Shown here: positions 35,513-46,288 of the stretch, in pieces
Layout of the letters: every line of letters starts with the position of its first letter
Numbering within the stretch: the first letter of the stretch is position 1
NCBI GenBank assembly: GCA_018657765.1
Contig: JABHWM010000018.1
Coordinates: 186,001-250,000 of the forward strand
From: Minisyncoccota bacterium
GTDB taxonomy: Bacteria > Patescibacteriota > Microgenomatia > UBA1400 > PJMF01
Direction: 5' to 3'
Length of the DNA: 64,000 bases
Made by a program: the position numbers and the translations under genes
The notes under the pieces: generated by a model
The model's database searches: none
Seen by the model: only the letters and a program-made list of their open reading frames with translations
Told to the model about the DNA's origin: nothing

Positions 35513-37306
35513 ATGGAAACAACTTTTACTCATATCAGAAACTTTTCGATTATTGCCCATATAGATCATGGTAAAACTACCCTAACAGATTCATTTCTTA
35601 GAACAACTAATACCATTTCTGACCAAGAAACTGGGCAGAGAGTTATGGACTCAAACCCTATTGAACAAGAAAAAGGAGTTACTATCAAACTTGCTCCAGT
35701 AAGAATGGAGTATGAATTTGAAAACAAAAACTATATCTTGAACTTAATTGATACCCCAGGACATGTTGACTTTGGATATGAGGTCAGTCGTTCATTAGCT
35801 GCCTGTGAGGGTGCTTTATTGCTCATAGATGCTACACAAGGTGTACAAGCTCAAACACTAGCTAACTTCGAGAAAGCTAAGTCTTTAGGACTCAAAATAA
35901 TTCCAGTTATTAATAAAATCGACTTGCCTTCTGCAGATATTGATCAAGTAACCCTTGAAATTATGGAGTTACTCAAAGTAAGTGAAGATGATATCTATAA
36001 AACCTCAGCAAAAAATAATATTGGTATTAATGAAGTTCTTGATGCCATCATAAAAAAAATACCAGCTCCAAAAGGAGATCTTGAAAAACCAGCCAAAGCA
36101 ATGATCATTACTTCTATTTTTGATAATCACCAAGGAGTAATTGCTTACCTCAGAGTTATTGATGGAGAAATAAAAAAATCACAGCTACATATGCTCTCTA
36201 CAAACACTTCTTTTCAACCTGTTGAGTTGGGATTTTTCAAACCAGAAAGACAAAAGAAAGAAGAATTAGTCGCTGGAGAAGTGGGTTATATATCTACAGG
36301 ATTAAAAGATATTTCTGATGTTAAAGTTGGAGATACAATTACTTTGCAAAAAGAAAAAGCTAATATCTCTCCTCTATCAGGATATAAAGAACCAACTCCT
36401 ATGGTATTTATGGAACTTTACCCTATTGATGCTAATGACTTCCCTGCTCTAAAAGATGCTTTTGAAAAACTCTCTCTTCATGACTCTGCTCTTCAGAGTA
36501 AGCCAACTCACTCTATAGCTCTTGGTAATGGATTAAGAGTAGGTTTCTTGGGAATTTTTCATGCAGAAATAGTTAGAGAACGTCTCTCTAGAGAATTTGA
36601 TCTTGATCTAATTGCAACGGCTCCTTCTGTTAGTTACAAAATAGAGACTAGAAATAAAGAAACATTAATCATTAACAGTCCAGCAGAATTTCCTGATCCA
36701 AGTCTGATTCAAACTATTCATGAACCAATTGCTAAAGCCATGATTTTTACTCCAGAAAAATATGTCAGTGCTGTTTATAAACTAACTAGAAAAAAAAGAG
36801 GAGTTTTGACTAACACTATGGGAACTGGTTCTAGAGTTAGACTTGAATACACAATCCCTCTAGCAGAAATTATTACAGACTTTCATGACCTTTTAAAATC
36901 AGCTACTTCTGGTTTTGCTTCTTTAGAATATGATCTTGATGGTTATCAAGAAGTACTCGCTACAAAAGTAGATATCATGATTAATAAAGAGGTTATTGAA
37001 GCTCTTAGCTTTGTTACTGTCAAAGATAAAGCCGATGAAAAAGGTAGACAACTAGTCAAAAAACTAAAAGAAGTAGTTCCCCGCCAAATGTTTGAAGTCC
37101 CTATTCAAGCTGCTATTGGTGGAAAAATAATCGCTAGAGAAACACTAAAAGCCTATCGTAAAGATGTCACAGCCAAACTGTATGGAGGTGATGTTACTCG
37201 TAGAATGAAGTTACTTAAAAAACAAAGCCGAGGTAAAAAGAAAATGAAGTCCATTGGTAAAGTAGAGTTAAATCAAGAGGCTTTCTTGGCAGTATTGAAA
37301 ACTTAA
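35513..37306 (+). CDS. lepA: Elongation factor 4 (LepA)
   Basis: 597 residues, the usual size. G-domain motifs: IAHIDHGKTT (G1), DTPGHVDFGYEV (G3), NKIDLP (G4). The C-terminal segment PRQMFEVPIQAAIGGKIIARETLKAYRKDVTAKLYGGD with RKMKLL-type ending is unique to LepA among translational GTPases and separates it from EF-G and TypA. It acts on ribosomes in translocation and small-subunit biogenesis. Monocistronic between rpsT and a terminator. Confidence 0.97.
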   Translation: METTFTHIRNFSIIAHIDHGKTTLTDSFLRTTNTISDQETGQRVMDSNPIEQEKGVTIKLAPVRMEYEFENKNYILNLIDTPGHVDFGYEVSRSLAACEGALLLIDATQGVQAQTLANFEKAKSLGLKIIPVINKIDLPSADIDQVTLEIMELLKVSEDDIYKTSAKNNIGINEVLDAIIKKIPAPKGDLEKPAKAMIITSIFDNHQGVIAYLRVIDGEIKKSQLHMLSTNTSFQPVELGFFKPERQKKEELVAGEVGYISTGLKDISDVKVGDTITLQKEKANISPLSGYKEPTPMVFMELYPIDANDFPALKDAFEKLSLHDSALQSKPTHSIALGNGLRVGFLGIFHAEIVRERLSREFDLDLIATAPSVSYKIETRNKETLIINSPAEFPDPSLIQTIHEPIAKAMIFTPEKYVSAVYKLTRKKRGVLTNTMGTGSRVRLEYTIPLAEIITDFHDLLKSATSGFASLEYDLDGYQEVLATKVDIMINKEVIEALSFVTVKDKADEKGRQLVKKLKEVVPRQMFEVPIQAAIGGKIIARETLKAYRKDVTAKLYGGDVTRRMKLLKKQSRGKKKMKSIGKVELNQEAFLAVLKT

Positions 37307-37364
37307 TAAAATCAAAAAATATTCAATAAATAAAATATAAAATTTTTCATTAATACAGAAACAA

Positions 37365-37396
37365 AAAAGTCCCACATATATTTATGCAGGACTTTT
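37365..37396 (+). terminator. Intrinsic terminator after lepA
   Basis: AAAAGTCC ... GGACTTTT with an A+T-rich loop, followed by AATTTTTT on the plus strand. The convergent SurA-like gene ends 25 bp further. Confidence 0.75.
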
Positions 37397-37420
37397 AATT
37401 TTTTGTCTAAAAACTTAAAT

Positions 37421-38239
37421 TTATAATTCTGAAGAATATTCTTTTAAGTAAATAACTTTTGAGTTATCTTGAAGATCTTGAACCCAAACCTGGATTTCCT
37501 CATTTAACTTAGCAGAATAGAGCTGTTGTCTAACTGTTTCTCTGAAAGATTCTGGATCAGCATCTTCTGGAAAGAACTCAGCATTTTCTTCTATATACTG
37601 AGAAATTTCATCATCAGTAATTACTACCTTTTCTGAAACTACTTTTTCTGCACTTTTCTGCAAAATAATATCGTCTATGAGCTGATCTCTAGTCATTCCC
37701 TGTTCTTCTAGAGCCTGATCCAAAGTAATGCCTTGTGAAGAAATTCTATCTTCTATTTCTTTAACAGCTAAATCAATCTCTGTTTGATCTACATCAACAT
37801 TGGCACTCTTAACTGCTTGACGAACTAAAGTCTCGGTAACTAGGGAATCTAACACCTGTTTTCCACCTTGTTCTTCTAATCTTTTAACAACTGTCCAACG
37901 ATAAATAGGTTTACCATTTATCATGGCTACAACAAACATATCTTTTGCTAAGTAACCTACTCCTAAAACTAATAGAATAGCGACCATAAAAATAATGTTT
38001 TTTTGGGTGCTAAATAATCTTTTAAGAATACAAAGAGGTTTTGTGCAACTTGCTTTATCTACTTCCATGGAAGAAGTATTTTGTTTTCTGGAAACTTTAG
38101 AAGATGTTTTTTTTCTAGTAGCTCTAACAGAGCTCTTTTTTACAGCAGTCTTTTTTACTGAAGAAACACTCTTCACTGACTTTCTTTTACTTGTACGAGT
38201 TGGAGTTTTTTTAACTCTTTTGGTTGTTGTTTTTGACAT
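37421..38239 (-). CDS. SurA-like membrane-anchored chaperone without PPIase domain
   Basis: 272 residues. A long Lys/Ser/Thr/Arg-rich cytoplasmic tail (~60 residues), one membrane helix (IIFMVAILLVLGVGYLA), then MINGKPIYRWTVVKRLEEQGGKQVLDSLVTETLVRQAV, the start of the SurA/PrsA N-terminal chaperone domain, and the helical rest up to the C-terminus. The parvulin prolyl isomerase domain that normally follows is missing. It probably binds unfolded exported proteins. The gene is divergent from the PH-domain gene with a short shared promoter region. Confidence 0.8.
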   Translation of the reverse strand: MSKTTTKRVKKTPTRTSKRKSVKSVSSVKKTAVKKSSVRATRKKTSSKVSRKQNTSSMEVDKASCTKPLCILKRLFSTQKNIIFMVAILLVLGVGYLAKDMFVVAMINGKPIYRWTVVKRLEEQGGKQVLDSLVTETLVRQAVKSANVDVDQTEIDLAVKEIEDRISSQGITLDQALEEQGMTRDQLIDDIILQKSAEKVVSEKVVITDDEISQYIEENAEFFPEDADPESFRETVRQQLYSAKLNEEIQVWVQDLQDNSKVIYLKEYSSEL

Positions 38240-38292
38240 GCCTTGAATGTATCAAACCTTACTCAAAATGCCTAGACCTGATTTAAAAGTGG

Positions 38293-38298
38293 TATACT
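38293..38298 (+). promoter_or_regulatory. -10 hexamer for the PH-domain gene
   Basis: TATACT 8 bases before ATG 38307; decides this start over the in-frame ATG at 38247, which lies upstream of the hexamer. Confidence 0.5.
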
Positions 38299-38306
38299 AT
38301 ATAAAT

Positions 38307-39023
38307 ATGCCTGAAATATTTAATTCTTCACAGGCTTCAAAGGATAAATCAGTGAATAAAAATTCATCTAACCCTGCTAATTCCAAGAAAAAAACTCAAG
38401 AAAAAAAGAGTATACATCGAGATATAGATGAGTATTCTGAAATCATGAAACATGAAAAACCAGTCAACGGTTGTTTGGGAGCTTTTTTACCTAAGCCATT
38501 TAAAATTGGTTTTGATTCCCAAATGACAGATGAAAAAATAATTCTTGCCCTTAGACAACATCCTGTTATTCTAGTTAAAAAAATTATTATTATTATCTTT
38601 GCAATTCTTTTTCCATTATTTTTTTCTAGCTTCCCATTTACTGATTTTTTTCCACAATCTTATCAAATAGCCATGACTTTAGCTTGGTATACACTGATCT
38701 TAGGTTTTGCTTTAGAAACATTTTTAGTTTGGTTTTTTAGTGTATTTCTTATTACAGATGAAAGAATCATTGATGTAGATTTTCTATCTTTATTATTCAA
38801 AGATATCTCGTCTGCAAAAATAGACTCTATCGAAGATATTAGCTCTAAAACAGGCGGAATGATGGCTACAGTAGTCGATTATGGTACTGTTTATATTCAA
38901 ACTGCTGGGGAAAAAACAGAGCTTCAGTTTGAAAATATTCCTCAGCCGGCTAAAGTTGCAGCTGTCCTTAATGAACTAATGATTGAAGAAGAACGAGAAA
39001 AAATAGAAGGGAGGGTCAGATAA
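38307..39023 (+). CDS. Membrane protein with bacterial PH domain
   Basis: 238 residues from ATG 38307. A Ser/Asn/Lys-rich start, then two membrane helices (KKIIIIIFAILFPLFFSSF; IAMTLAWYTLILGFALETFLVWFF) and FLITDERIIDVDFLSLLFKDISSAKIDSIEDIS, the typical opening of a bPH2 (YdbS-type) domain, with the rest of the beta sandwich behind it. Such proteins are frequent in CPR genomes; their role is unknown. TAATG overlap (one base) with the next gene means coupled translation. Confidence 0.8.
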   Translation: MPEIFNSSQASKDKSVNKNSSNPANSKKKTQEKKSIHRDIDEYSEIMKHEKPVNGCLGAFLPKPFKIGFDSQMTDEKIILALRQHPVILVKKIIIIIFAILFPLFFSSFPFTDFFPQSYQIAMTLAWYTLILGFALETFLVWFFSVFLITDERIIDVDFLSLLFKDISSAKIDSIEDISSKTGGMMATVVDYGTVYIQTAGEKTELQFENIPQPAKVAAVLNELMIEEEREKIEGRVR

Positions 39024-39262
39024 TGCAAAATAGTTTTAATGCTGTCAATTTTAGCCTTCCATTACTAATGATTTTTAAGTATTTACTGATAGCTCTTTCT
39101 GGATTCTATATTCTATTTTCTTTTGTGATTATTAGACAAATAGCTATCATGAAAAAAACACTTATCACTCAGTTTTCTCCAAGAATAACATTGATTGGCT
39201 GGATCCATTTTTGTTTTTCAGTTTTAGTGTTTGTTTCATTTTTATTCTTTGTACAGCCGTAA
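39023..39262 (+). CDS. Small two-helix membrane protein
   Basis: 79 residues with two hydrophobic helices (IFKYLLIALSGFYILFSFVIIRQ; LIGWIHFCFSVLVFVSFLFFV) joined by a short basic loop (MKKTLITQFSPR). Its ATG overlaps the stop of the PH-domain gene, so the two are probably partners. I do not recognise a characterised family. Confidence 0.65.
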   Translation: MQNSFNAVNFSLPLLMIFKYLLIALSGFYILFSFVIIRQIAIMKKTLITQFSPRITLIGWIHFCFSVLVFVSFLFFVQP

Positions 39263-39371
39263 TTCAATTTAATTTTTACAGTTACTCTATATTTAGAAAT
39301 AACTTTTAATTGGTTTTAAAAAAGCTATTTTTTACTAAAAATCTATTAACTAACTAGTTACCGATACAAAA

Positions 39372-39393
39372 ATAACCCCGTTAAAGGGGTTAT
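39372..39393 (-). terminator. rRNA operon terminator
   Basis: ATAACCCC-TTTAAC-GGGGTTAT on the minus strand followed by TTTTG, about 50 bp after 5S rRNA. Confidence 0.85.
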
Positions 39394-39445
39394 AATCATT
39401 TGTTTTTCTTTGAAAGAGAAGTGCTAAATTTAAAAAAGCGCTTTA

Positions 39446-39563
39446 TTCTGGCCTCGACCTATCTTCGCATCCCAACGAGGGGAAACTATTGTCGGCGCTG
39501 AGGCGTTTCAAGATTCTGTTCGGGATGGGAAGAATTGGTACCACCTCGCTCCGGAGACCAGAA
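39446..39563 (-). rRNA. rrf: 5S ribosomal RNA
   Basis: About 118 bases on the minus strand. The invariant GAGGTGGTACCA region, CCCATCCCGAACAG, GAAACGCC and AGCGCCGA match the 5S consensus. Ends are set by helix I (ATTCTGGTCTC with GAGGCCAGAAT), which continues outward in AAGCG/CGCTT as a processing stem. Follows 23S by about 110 bases. Confidence 0.95.
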
Positions 39564-39673
39564 TAAAACGCTTTTGTTAAAATTAGGGTGTTCCCTAAAA
39601 GGTGAAGAGAATCTGTCATCTGCCAGTAAGTTATCGAAAATTTTAAAAATAGACAAAAGAAAATTTTAAAATA

Positions 39674-42592
<2,919 letters not shown>

Positions 42593-42843
42593 CGAAATTT
42601 GCTTTTATTATTTTTATTTTTTATAAATTCTCGACGAATTTACTATTAGATGACATATCTCTTCACTTTTTAAGGAACAATACTAATCAAGAAGCTTCCG
42701 CTTCTTGTTGTTCGCCTCGAGTCTTTAGATTAGCTCTAAAAACCCAAGAACGAATAACAAAAAGCTGATTTTTAATTTTTTATGATTTTACTCATATTTA
42801 AAAATCAAACATATTTCTTGACTTGTTAATTTGCTTTTCTCTG

Positions 42844-42917
42844 TGGACCCTAAGGGTCTCGAACCCTTGACCTCTACATTGCAAATGTAGCGCTCTAGCC
42901 AACTGAGCTAAGGGCCC
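42844..42917 (-). tRNA. tRNA-Ala (TGC)
   Basis: Minus strand cloverleaf: acceptor GGGCCCT/AGGGTCC (one G-U or C-U irregularity), D stem GCTC/GAGC, anticodon arm CTACA-TTTGCAA-TGTAG, T arm AAGGG-TTCGAGA-CCCTT, discriminator A. Anticodon TGC reads Ala GCN. CCA is not encoded. It sits ~250 bases before 23S, the position it holds in a normal 16S-23S spacer, but no 16S gene lies upstream. Confidence 0.95.
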
Positions 42918-43055
42918 AAATTTAAGGAACCTGTTAACCACATAAAAAGGCCAATAAATGGTCTTTATTTTGTTGTTGAAATCGGGTGAGGGATTCTTCT
43001 ACTTAAAAAAGTGAGTAAGAATATCTATTTTCTGCTTTCCCGAACAGAGATTGAT

Positions 43056-43084
43056 ATTGTAAACTGATCACCTCTGTTTTGCAA
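43056..43084 (-). promoter_or_regulatory. Promoter of the tRNA-Ala-23S-5S operon
   Basis: On the minus strand TTGCAA (43079-43084), 17-bp spacer, TACAAT (43056-43061), about 140 bp before tRNA-Ala. A 7-bp hairpin (CTCTGTT/AACAGAG, 43072-43089) overlaps the -35. Confidence 0.65.
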
Positions 43085-43096
43085 CAGAGAAAAAAG

Positions 43097-43124
43097 AGTT
43101 TTATAAAGATAAATCCATAAAACT
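43097..43124 (-). terminator. Intrinsic terminator of gene 43136-43780
   Basis: Minus strand AGTTTTAT-12 bases-ATAAAACT followed by CTTTTTTCTC. It isolates the rRNA promoter from upstream transcription. Confidence 0.8.
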
Positions 43125-43135
43125 ACTTTTTAGAC

Positions 43136-43780
43136 CTACCTCTCTGGTAGAACCTCCATTTCCAAACCTAGTTTCTGTAGTTTTTTAAAATTTTTGTTTG
43201 CAATCTTCTCATCAAGTTCACCGTGTATCTCATAAAAAAGAGGCAAATCTTTTTTAAGAAGCTTATTGTAAAACTCTATTTGAGGCAAAATAACCTCTTT
43301 AACTACCTTTGGAGAAGCTGCATGTAACCAATCAGCAGAGATTCTTAAACAACCTAAGTTATATACTTGCTCTCCACCACCCAAGGTAAAACAGATTTTA
43401 TTGGCAATATGAACACCTTTAGGGCGTACCATATGACCTTTTACTTCATCTTTGAGTTTTCTTGGATCTGAAAAAGGCACGTTACCAGCATAAGATAAGC
43501 CTTCTTTATCAGCTATAGCCTCTATTTGTTGCTGCATAGAAGCATCTACTTGCTCCCAATCAGTTAAATTCATTTTGGATTTAATCCAATAGTTTTCATG
43601 ATTAGAAACAATACTTATGTTCTCTCCAAAAGTCTTTTTCAAGGCTACTACAGCCTTAGAAAAGTTAGGAATGTCATATCCAGCACCTGCAAAAGCCAGT
43701 CTAATACCAACATTTATTTGAATGCCTTCATCACCTCCGGTAATCACGTAAGGAATTTTAGCTTTAACTTCTTCTGTCAT
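43136..43780 (-). CDS. Hypothetical protein, unrecognised family
   Basis: 214 soluble residues with mixed alpha/beta character: YVITGGDEGIQINVGIRLAFAGAGYDIPNF at the start, a middle with FTLGGGEQVYNLGCLRISADWLH, and a helical C-terminus. No signal peptide or membrane helix. Two Gly-rich turns (ITGGDEG, LGGGE) might bind a ligand, but no known P-loop or Rossmann signature fits. Single gene with a terminator; a small gene at 43816 lies just upstream on the same strand. Confidence 0.65.
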   Translation of the reverse strand: MTEEVKAKIPYVITGGDEGIQINVGIRLAFAGAGYDIPNFSKAVVALKKTFGENISIVSNHENYWIKSKMNLTDWEQVDASMQQQIEAIADKEGLSYAGNVPFSDPRKLKDEVKGHMVRPKGVHIANKICFTLGGGEQVYNLGCLRISADWLHAASPKVVKEVILPQIEFYNKLLKKDLPLFYEIHGELDEKIANKNFKKLQKLGLEMEVLPER

Positions 43781-43815
43781 GTACTCTTTCTAAGAATAAA
43801 TCTTAAATAAAATTA

Positions 43816-43986
43816 TTATTCAGCAGTTTTTTCGAGATTTGACATAGACTGAACAGCAGCGAGATATTGATTCATATCTTCTTCTACTTTTTCCCAGTCT
43901 CCATTAGCTTCACGAATTGCACTAAATAGTAAATCCATGTCTATTAAAAGTTGGTCATCGGTTACGATCATTCTTTGTTTTGCCAT
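43816..43986 (-). CDS. Small acidic protein, hypothetical
   Basis: 56 residues: MAKQRMIVTDDQLLIDMD, then LFSAIREANGDWEKVEEDMNQYL and a short tail. Acidic, helical, no Cys, no membrane segment. Supported as a gene by an uninterrupted frame filling the space between rpsA and the next gene, protein-like composition and a TATAAT 7 bases before the ATG. The phrase REANGDWEKVEED suggests a short helix-turn-helix-like or tRNA-synthetase-like fragment but no family can be named. Confidence 0.6.
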   Translation of the reverse strand: MAKQRMIVTDDQLLIDMDLLFSAIREANGDWEKVEEDMNQYLAAVQSMSNLEKTAE

Positions 43987-43993
43987 ATGATTC

Positions 43994-43999
43994 ATTATA
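43994..43999 (-). promoter_or_regulatory. -10 hexamer of small gene 43816-43986
   Basis: TATAAT on the minus strand, 7 bases before the ATG; leaderless arrangement. Confidence 0.5.
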
Positions 44000-44004
44000 C
44001 CATC

Positions 44005-45441
44005 CTATTTATAACCCATAGGGGCTTCTGTTAAGACCATACTAAGACTCATTCTGCGTTGTTCTGAAACTACATTCTCTACATTAACAGTAACCTCTTC
44101 ACCGACTGCTAACTCTCTAGCAGGATCAAGCTTACTAGAATGAATTAATCCATCAACACCAGCCTCAACATTTACAAAGACACCAAATGATTCAACACGA
44201 GTGACTTTTCCAGTAAAGGTAGTACCAACAGCATATCTTTCACCAATAGTAATCCATGGATCATCTATAAGTTGTTTCACAGAAAGATTGAGTTTGTTTG
44301 TTTTCTCATCAATTCCCAAAACCTTAACATTAATTCTGTCACCAACACTTTGATAATCTTTTGGATGATTAACTTTTTCCCAACTAATTTCAGAAATATG
44401 AACTAATCCTTCAACATATCCAATGTTTTCAGATTCTCCTTTTTTAGTAGCTGCTTCATCAACAGGAATTTCTACAGTAACAAACAAACCAAAGTGCATT
44501 ACTCCAGAGACAACTCCTTCATAAATCTTACCTGATTCAACTTTACTGAGTGCCTGATCTTTTTGAGCAAGTTCTTTAGCTTCACTAACATGTCTTTCAG
44601 AGAAAATAAGTCTATTTTTTTCTCTATCAACTTCGATAACTTTAACTTGGAAAGCTTCACCTTTGAGGTTATTTACTTTACCAACAAAATCTCTACCAAA
44701 TTGGCTAGAAGGAACAAATCCGCGAACGCCATTAACTACAACAATGAGACCTCCTCTATTGGTTTCTACACCTTTAGCATCCAAAGCTTCTTCATTTTTG
44801 AAAGCTGCTTCAAAATATTCCCATTTTGCATCAGAAGCTGCTCCTCTTAAAGAGAGAACTACCTGACCACGATCATTTTCTGTAGAAATAACCATTGCGG
44901 AAACTTCATCACCAACATTAAGATCTTTTATAAACTCAACAGCGAAGTCATGTTCTTTATCAGCAACAATACCTTCTGTTTTTGCTCCAAGATCAATAAC
45001 TAAAGTTTTTTTGTTTTTAGCAGTAATCATTCCTTTGAGGGAATCACCTTTTTGAGGAACTACTAATTCATAACTTGAGTCAGCAAGCAATTCCTCCATA
45101 GTAAGAGGTTTCTTTGCAGATTTTGTTTGTTTTTTTGTTGAAGGTTTTTTAGTTTCTACTTTTTCTGATTTAGTAGTTTCTGCTTCTTTAGATTTCTCAT
45201 CTTTAGAAACTTTTTTAGTTTTTTTAGTATCTTCTTTAGATTCCTGAGGTTTTTTATCCTGTTTGTCAGCTTTTTTAGCTTTCTTAACAGTTTCTTTTTT
45301 AGGTTTCTCCTTGGTAACTTTTTCAGTTGCTTTTTCTACAACCTTTTCAGCTTTATCAGCCTTTTTCTCGACTGCTTTCTTAGTCACTGGAGTATCCTCC
45401 TTTAATATTTTCTTATCTTCTTGAACTTTCTTTGTGGTCAT
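44005..45441 (-). CDS. rpsA: 30S ribosomal protein S1, four S1 domains
   Basis: 478 residues. The first ~125 residues are an extreme Lys/Glu/Thr/Ala low-complexity tail. Then four S1 (OB-fold) domains: GDSLKGMITAKNKKTLVIDLG; a divergent second with GVRGFVPSSQFG; GKIYEGVVSGVMHFGLFVTV with an 18-residue insert before VEGLVHISEISWE; and TFTGKVTRVESFGVFVNVEAGVDGLIHSS. Bacterial S1 usually has six domains in Gram-negatives and four in many others. It binds mRNA at the ribosome, of interest in a genome with many leaderless starts. Shine-Dalgarno AAAGGGG is present before its own ATG. Confidence 0.92.
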   Translation of the reverse strand: MTTKKVQEDKKILKEDTPVTKKAVEKKADKAEKVVEKATEKVTKEKPKKETVKKAKKADKQDKKPQESKEDTKKTKKVSKDEKSKEAETTKSEKVETKKPSTKKQTKSAKKPLTMEELLADSSYELVVPQKGDSLKGMITAKNKKTLVIDLGAKTEGIVADKEHDFAVEFIKDLNVGDEVSAMVISTENDRGQVVLSLRGAASDAKWEYFEAAFKNEEALDAKGVETNRGGLIVVVNGVRGFVPSSQFGRDFVGKVNNLKGEAFQVKVIEVDREKNRLIFSERHVSEAKELAQKDQALSKVESGKIYEGVVSGVMHFGLFVTVEIPVDEAATKKGESENIGYVEGLVHISEISWEKVNHPKDYQSVGDRINVKVLGIDEKTNKLNLSVKQLIDDPWITIGERYAVGTTFTGKVTRVESFGVFVNVEAGVDGLIHSSKLDPARELAVGEEVTVNVENVVSEQRRMSLSMVLTEAPMGYK

Positions 45442-45570
45442 ACACGATAAATCCCCTTTCTTTTGGAATCTGTGGAGTATATCATACTGGTATTAATTTT
45501 TCAGGAGAACTCCAGATAAGTTGAAAACTGGTAATCTACTGATATTAATCAACAAAATTAAAACAATAAA

Positions 45571-46230
45571 ATGGTCAAAGTTCACCCCCACTATCTATCT
45601 CAACTTAAAAGGTTATTTGATCTTGTATTAGCTATTCTCCTAAGTATCTTTATTTCACCTATTATTTTAATGATCAGCCTAATCGTTCTTATTACTGCTG
45701 GCTTTCCGATTATCTTTAAACAAAAAAGAACTGGGCAAAATGGAAAAACTTTTACAATCTTTAAATTCAGAACCATGAAAAAAAATGCCTCCTTAATAAA
45801 ACATAAATATTTAAAGATGAATGAAGCCCCAAAACCAATGTTTAAAATTCATAACGATCCTAGATTTGTAGGTTTTGGTCAATTTCTATCAAAAAGTGGC
45901 TTTGATGAATTACCTCAGCTACTGAATATAATCAAAGGAGAAATGAGTTTTGTAGGACCTCGCCCTCTACCTGTAAAAGAAGCTCTAGCTTTGCCAAAAA
46001 GCTGGAAATATTTTAGAGAAAAAGTAAGACCAGGAGTATTCTCTGAGTGGACTCTAGCAGAAGAAAGACACTCTAGTTTGAAAAAATGGAGAATGCTAGA
46101 AGAAAAAACCTTAAAAAAGAATAATAAAAATCAATTAATACTAATTTTAAAGATGGTAATACATTTTTTCACTAAATTACTTAAACTAGATTCTCTTAAA
46201 GATAGACAATCTTTTCGATCTAAAAAATAA
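45571..46230 (+). CDS. Initiating sugar-phosphate transferase (bacterial sugar transferase family)
   Basis: 219 residues. KRLFDLVLAILLSIFISPIILMISLIVL is the membrane-inserted helix, followed by FKQKRTGQNGKTFTIFKFRTMKKNA and then SGFDELPQLLNIIKGEMSFVGPRPL, the catalytic core of the WcaJ/PglC-type polyprenyl phosphate sugar-1-phosphate transferases (Asp-Glu in FDELPQ). It loads the first sugar on the lipid carrier and so starts a surface glycan. The short form without an N-terminal multi-helix region is like PglC. First gene of the polysaccharide region. Confidence 0.92.
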   Translation: MVKVHPHYLSQLKRLFDLVLAILLSIFISPIILMISLIVLITAGFPIIFKQKRTGQNGKTFTIFKFRTMKKNASLIKHKYLKMNEAPKPMFKIHNDPRFVGFGQFLSKSGFDELPQLLNIIKGEMSFVGPRPLPVKEALALPKSWKYFREKVRPGVFSEWTLAEERHSSLKKWRMLEEKTLKKNNKNQLILILKMVIHFFTKLLKLDSLKDRQSFRSKK

Positions 46231-46288
46231 CTCACATCTATTTCTAACCTCCTCAAGATTGCTGTTCTAGTGTTAATATTGATGATAG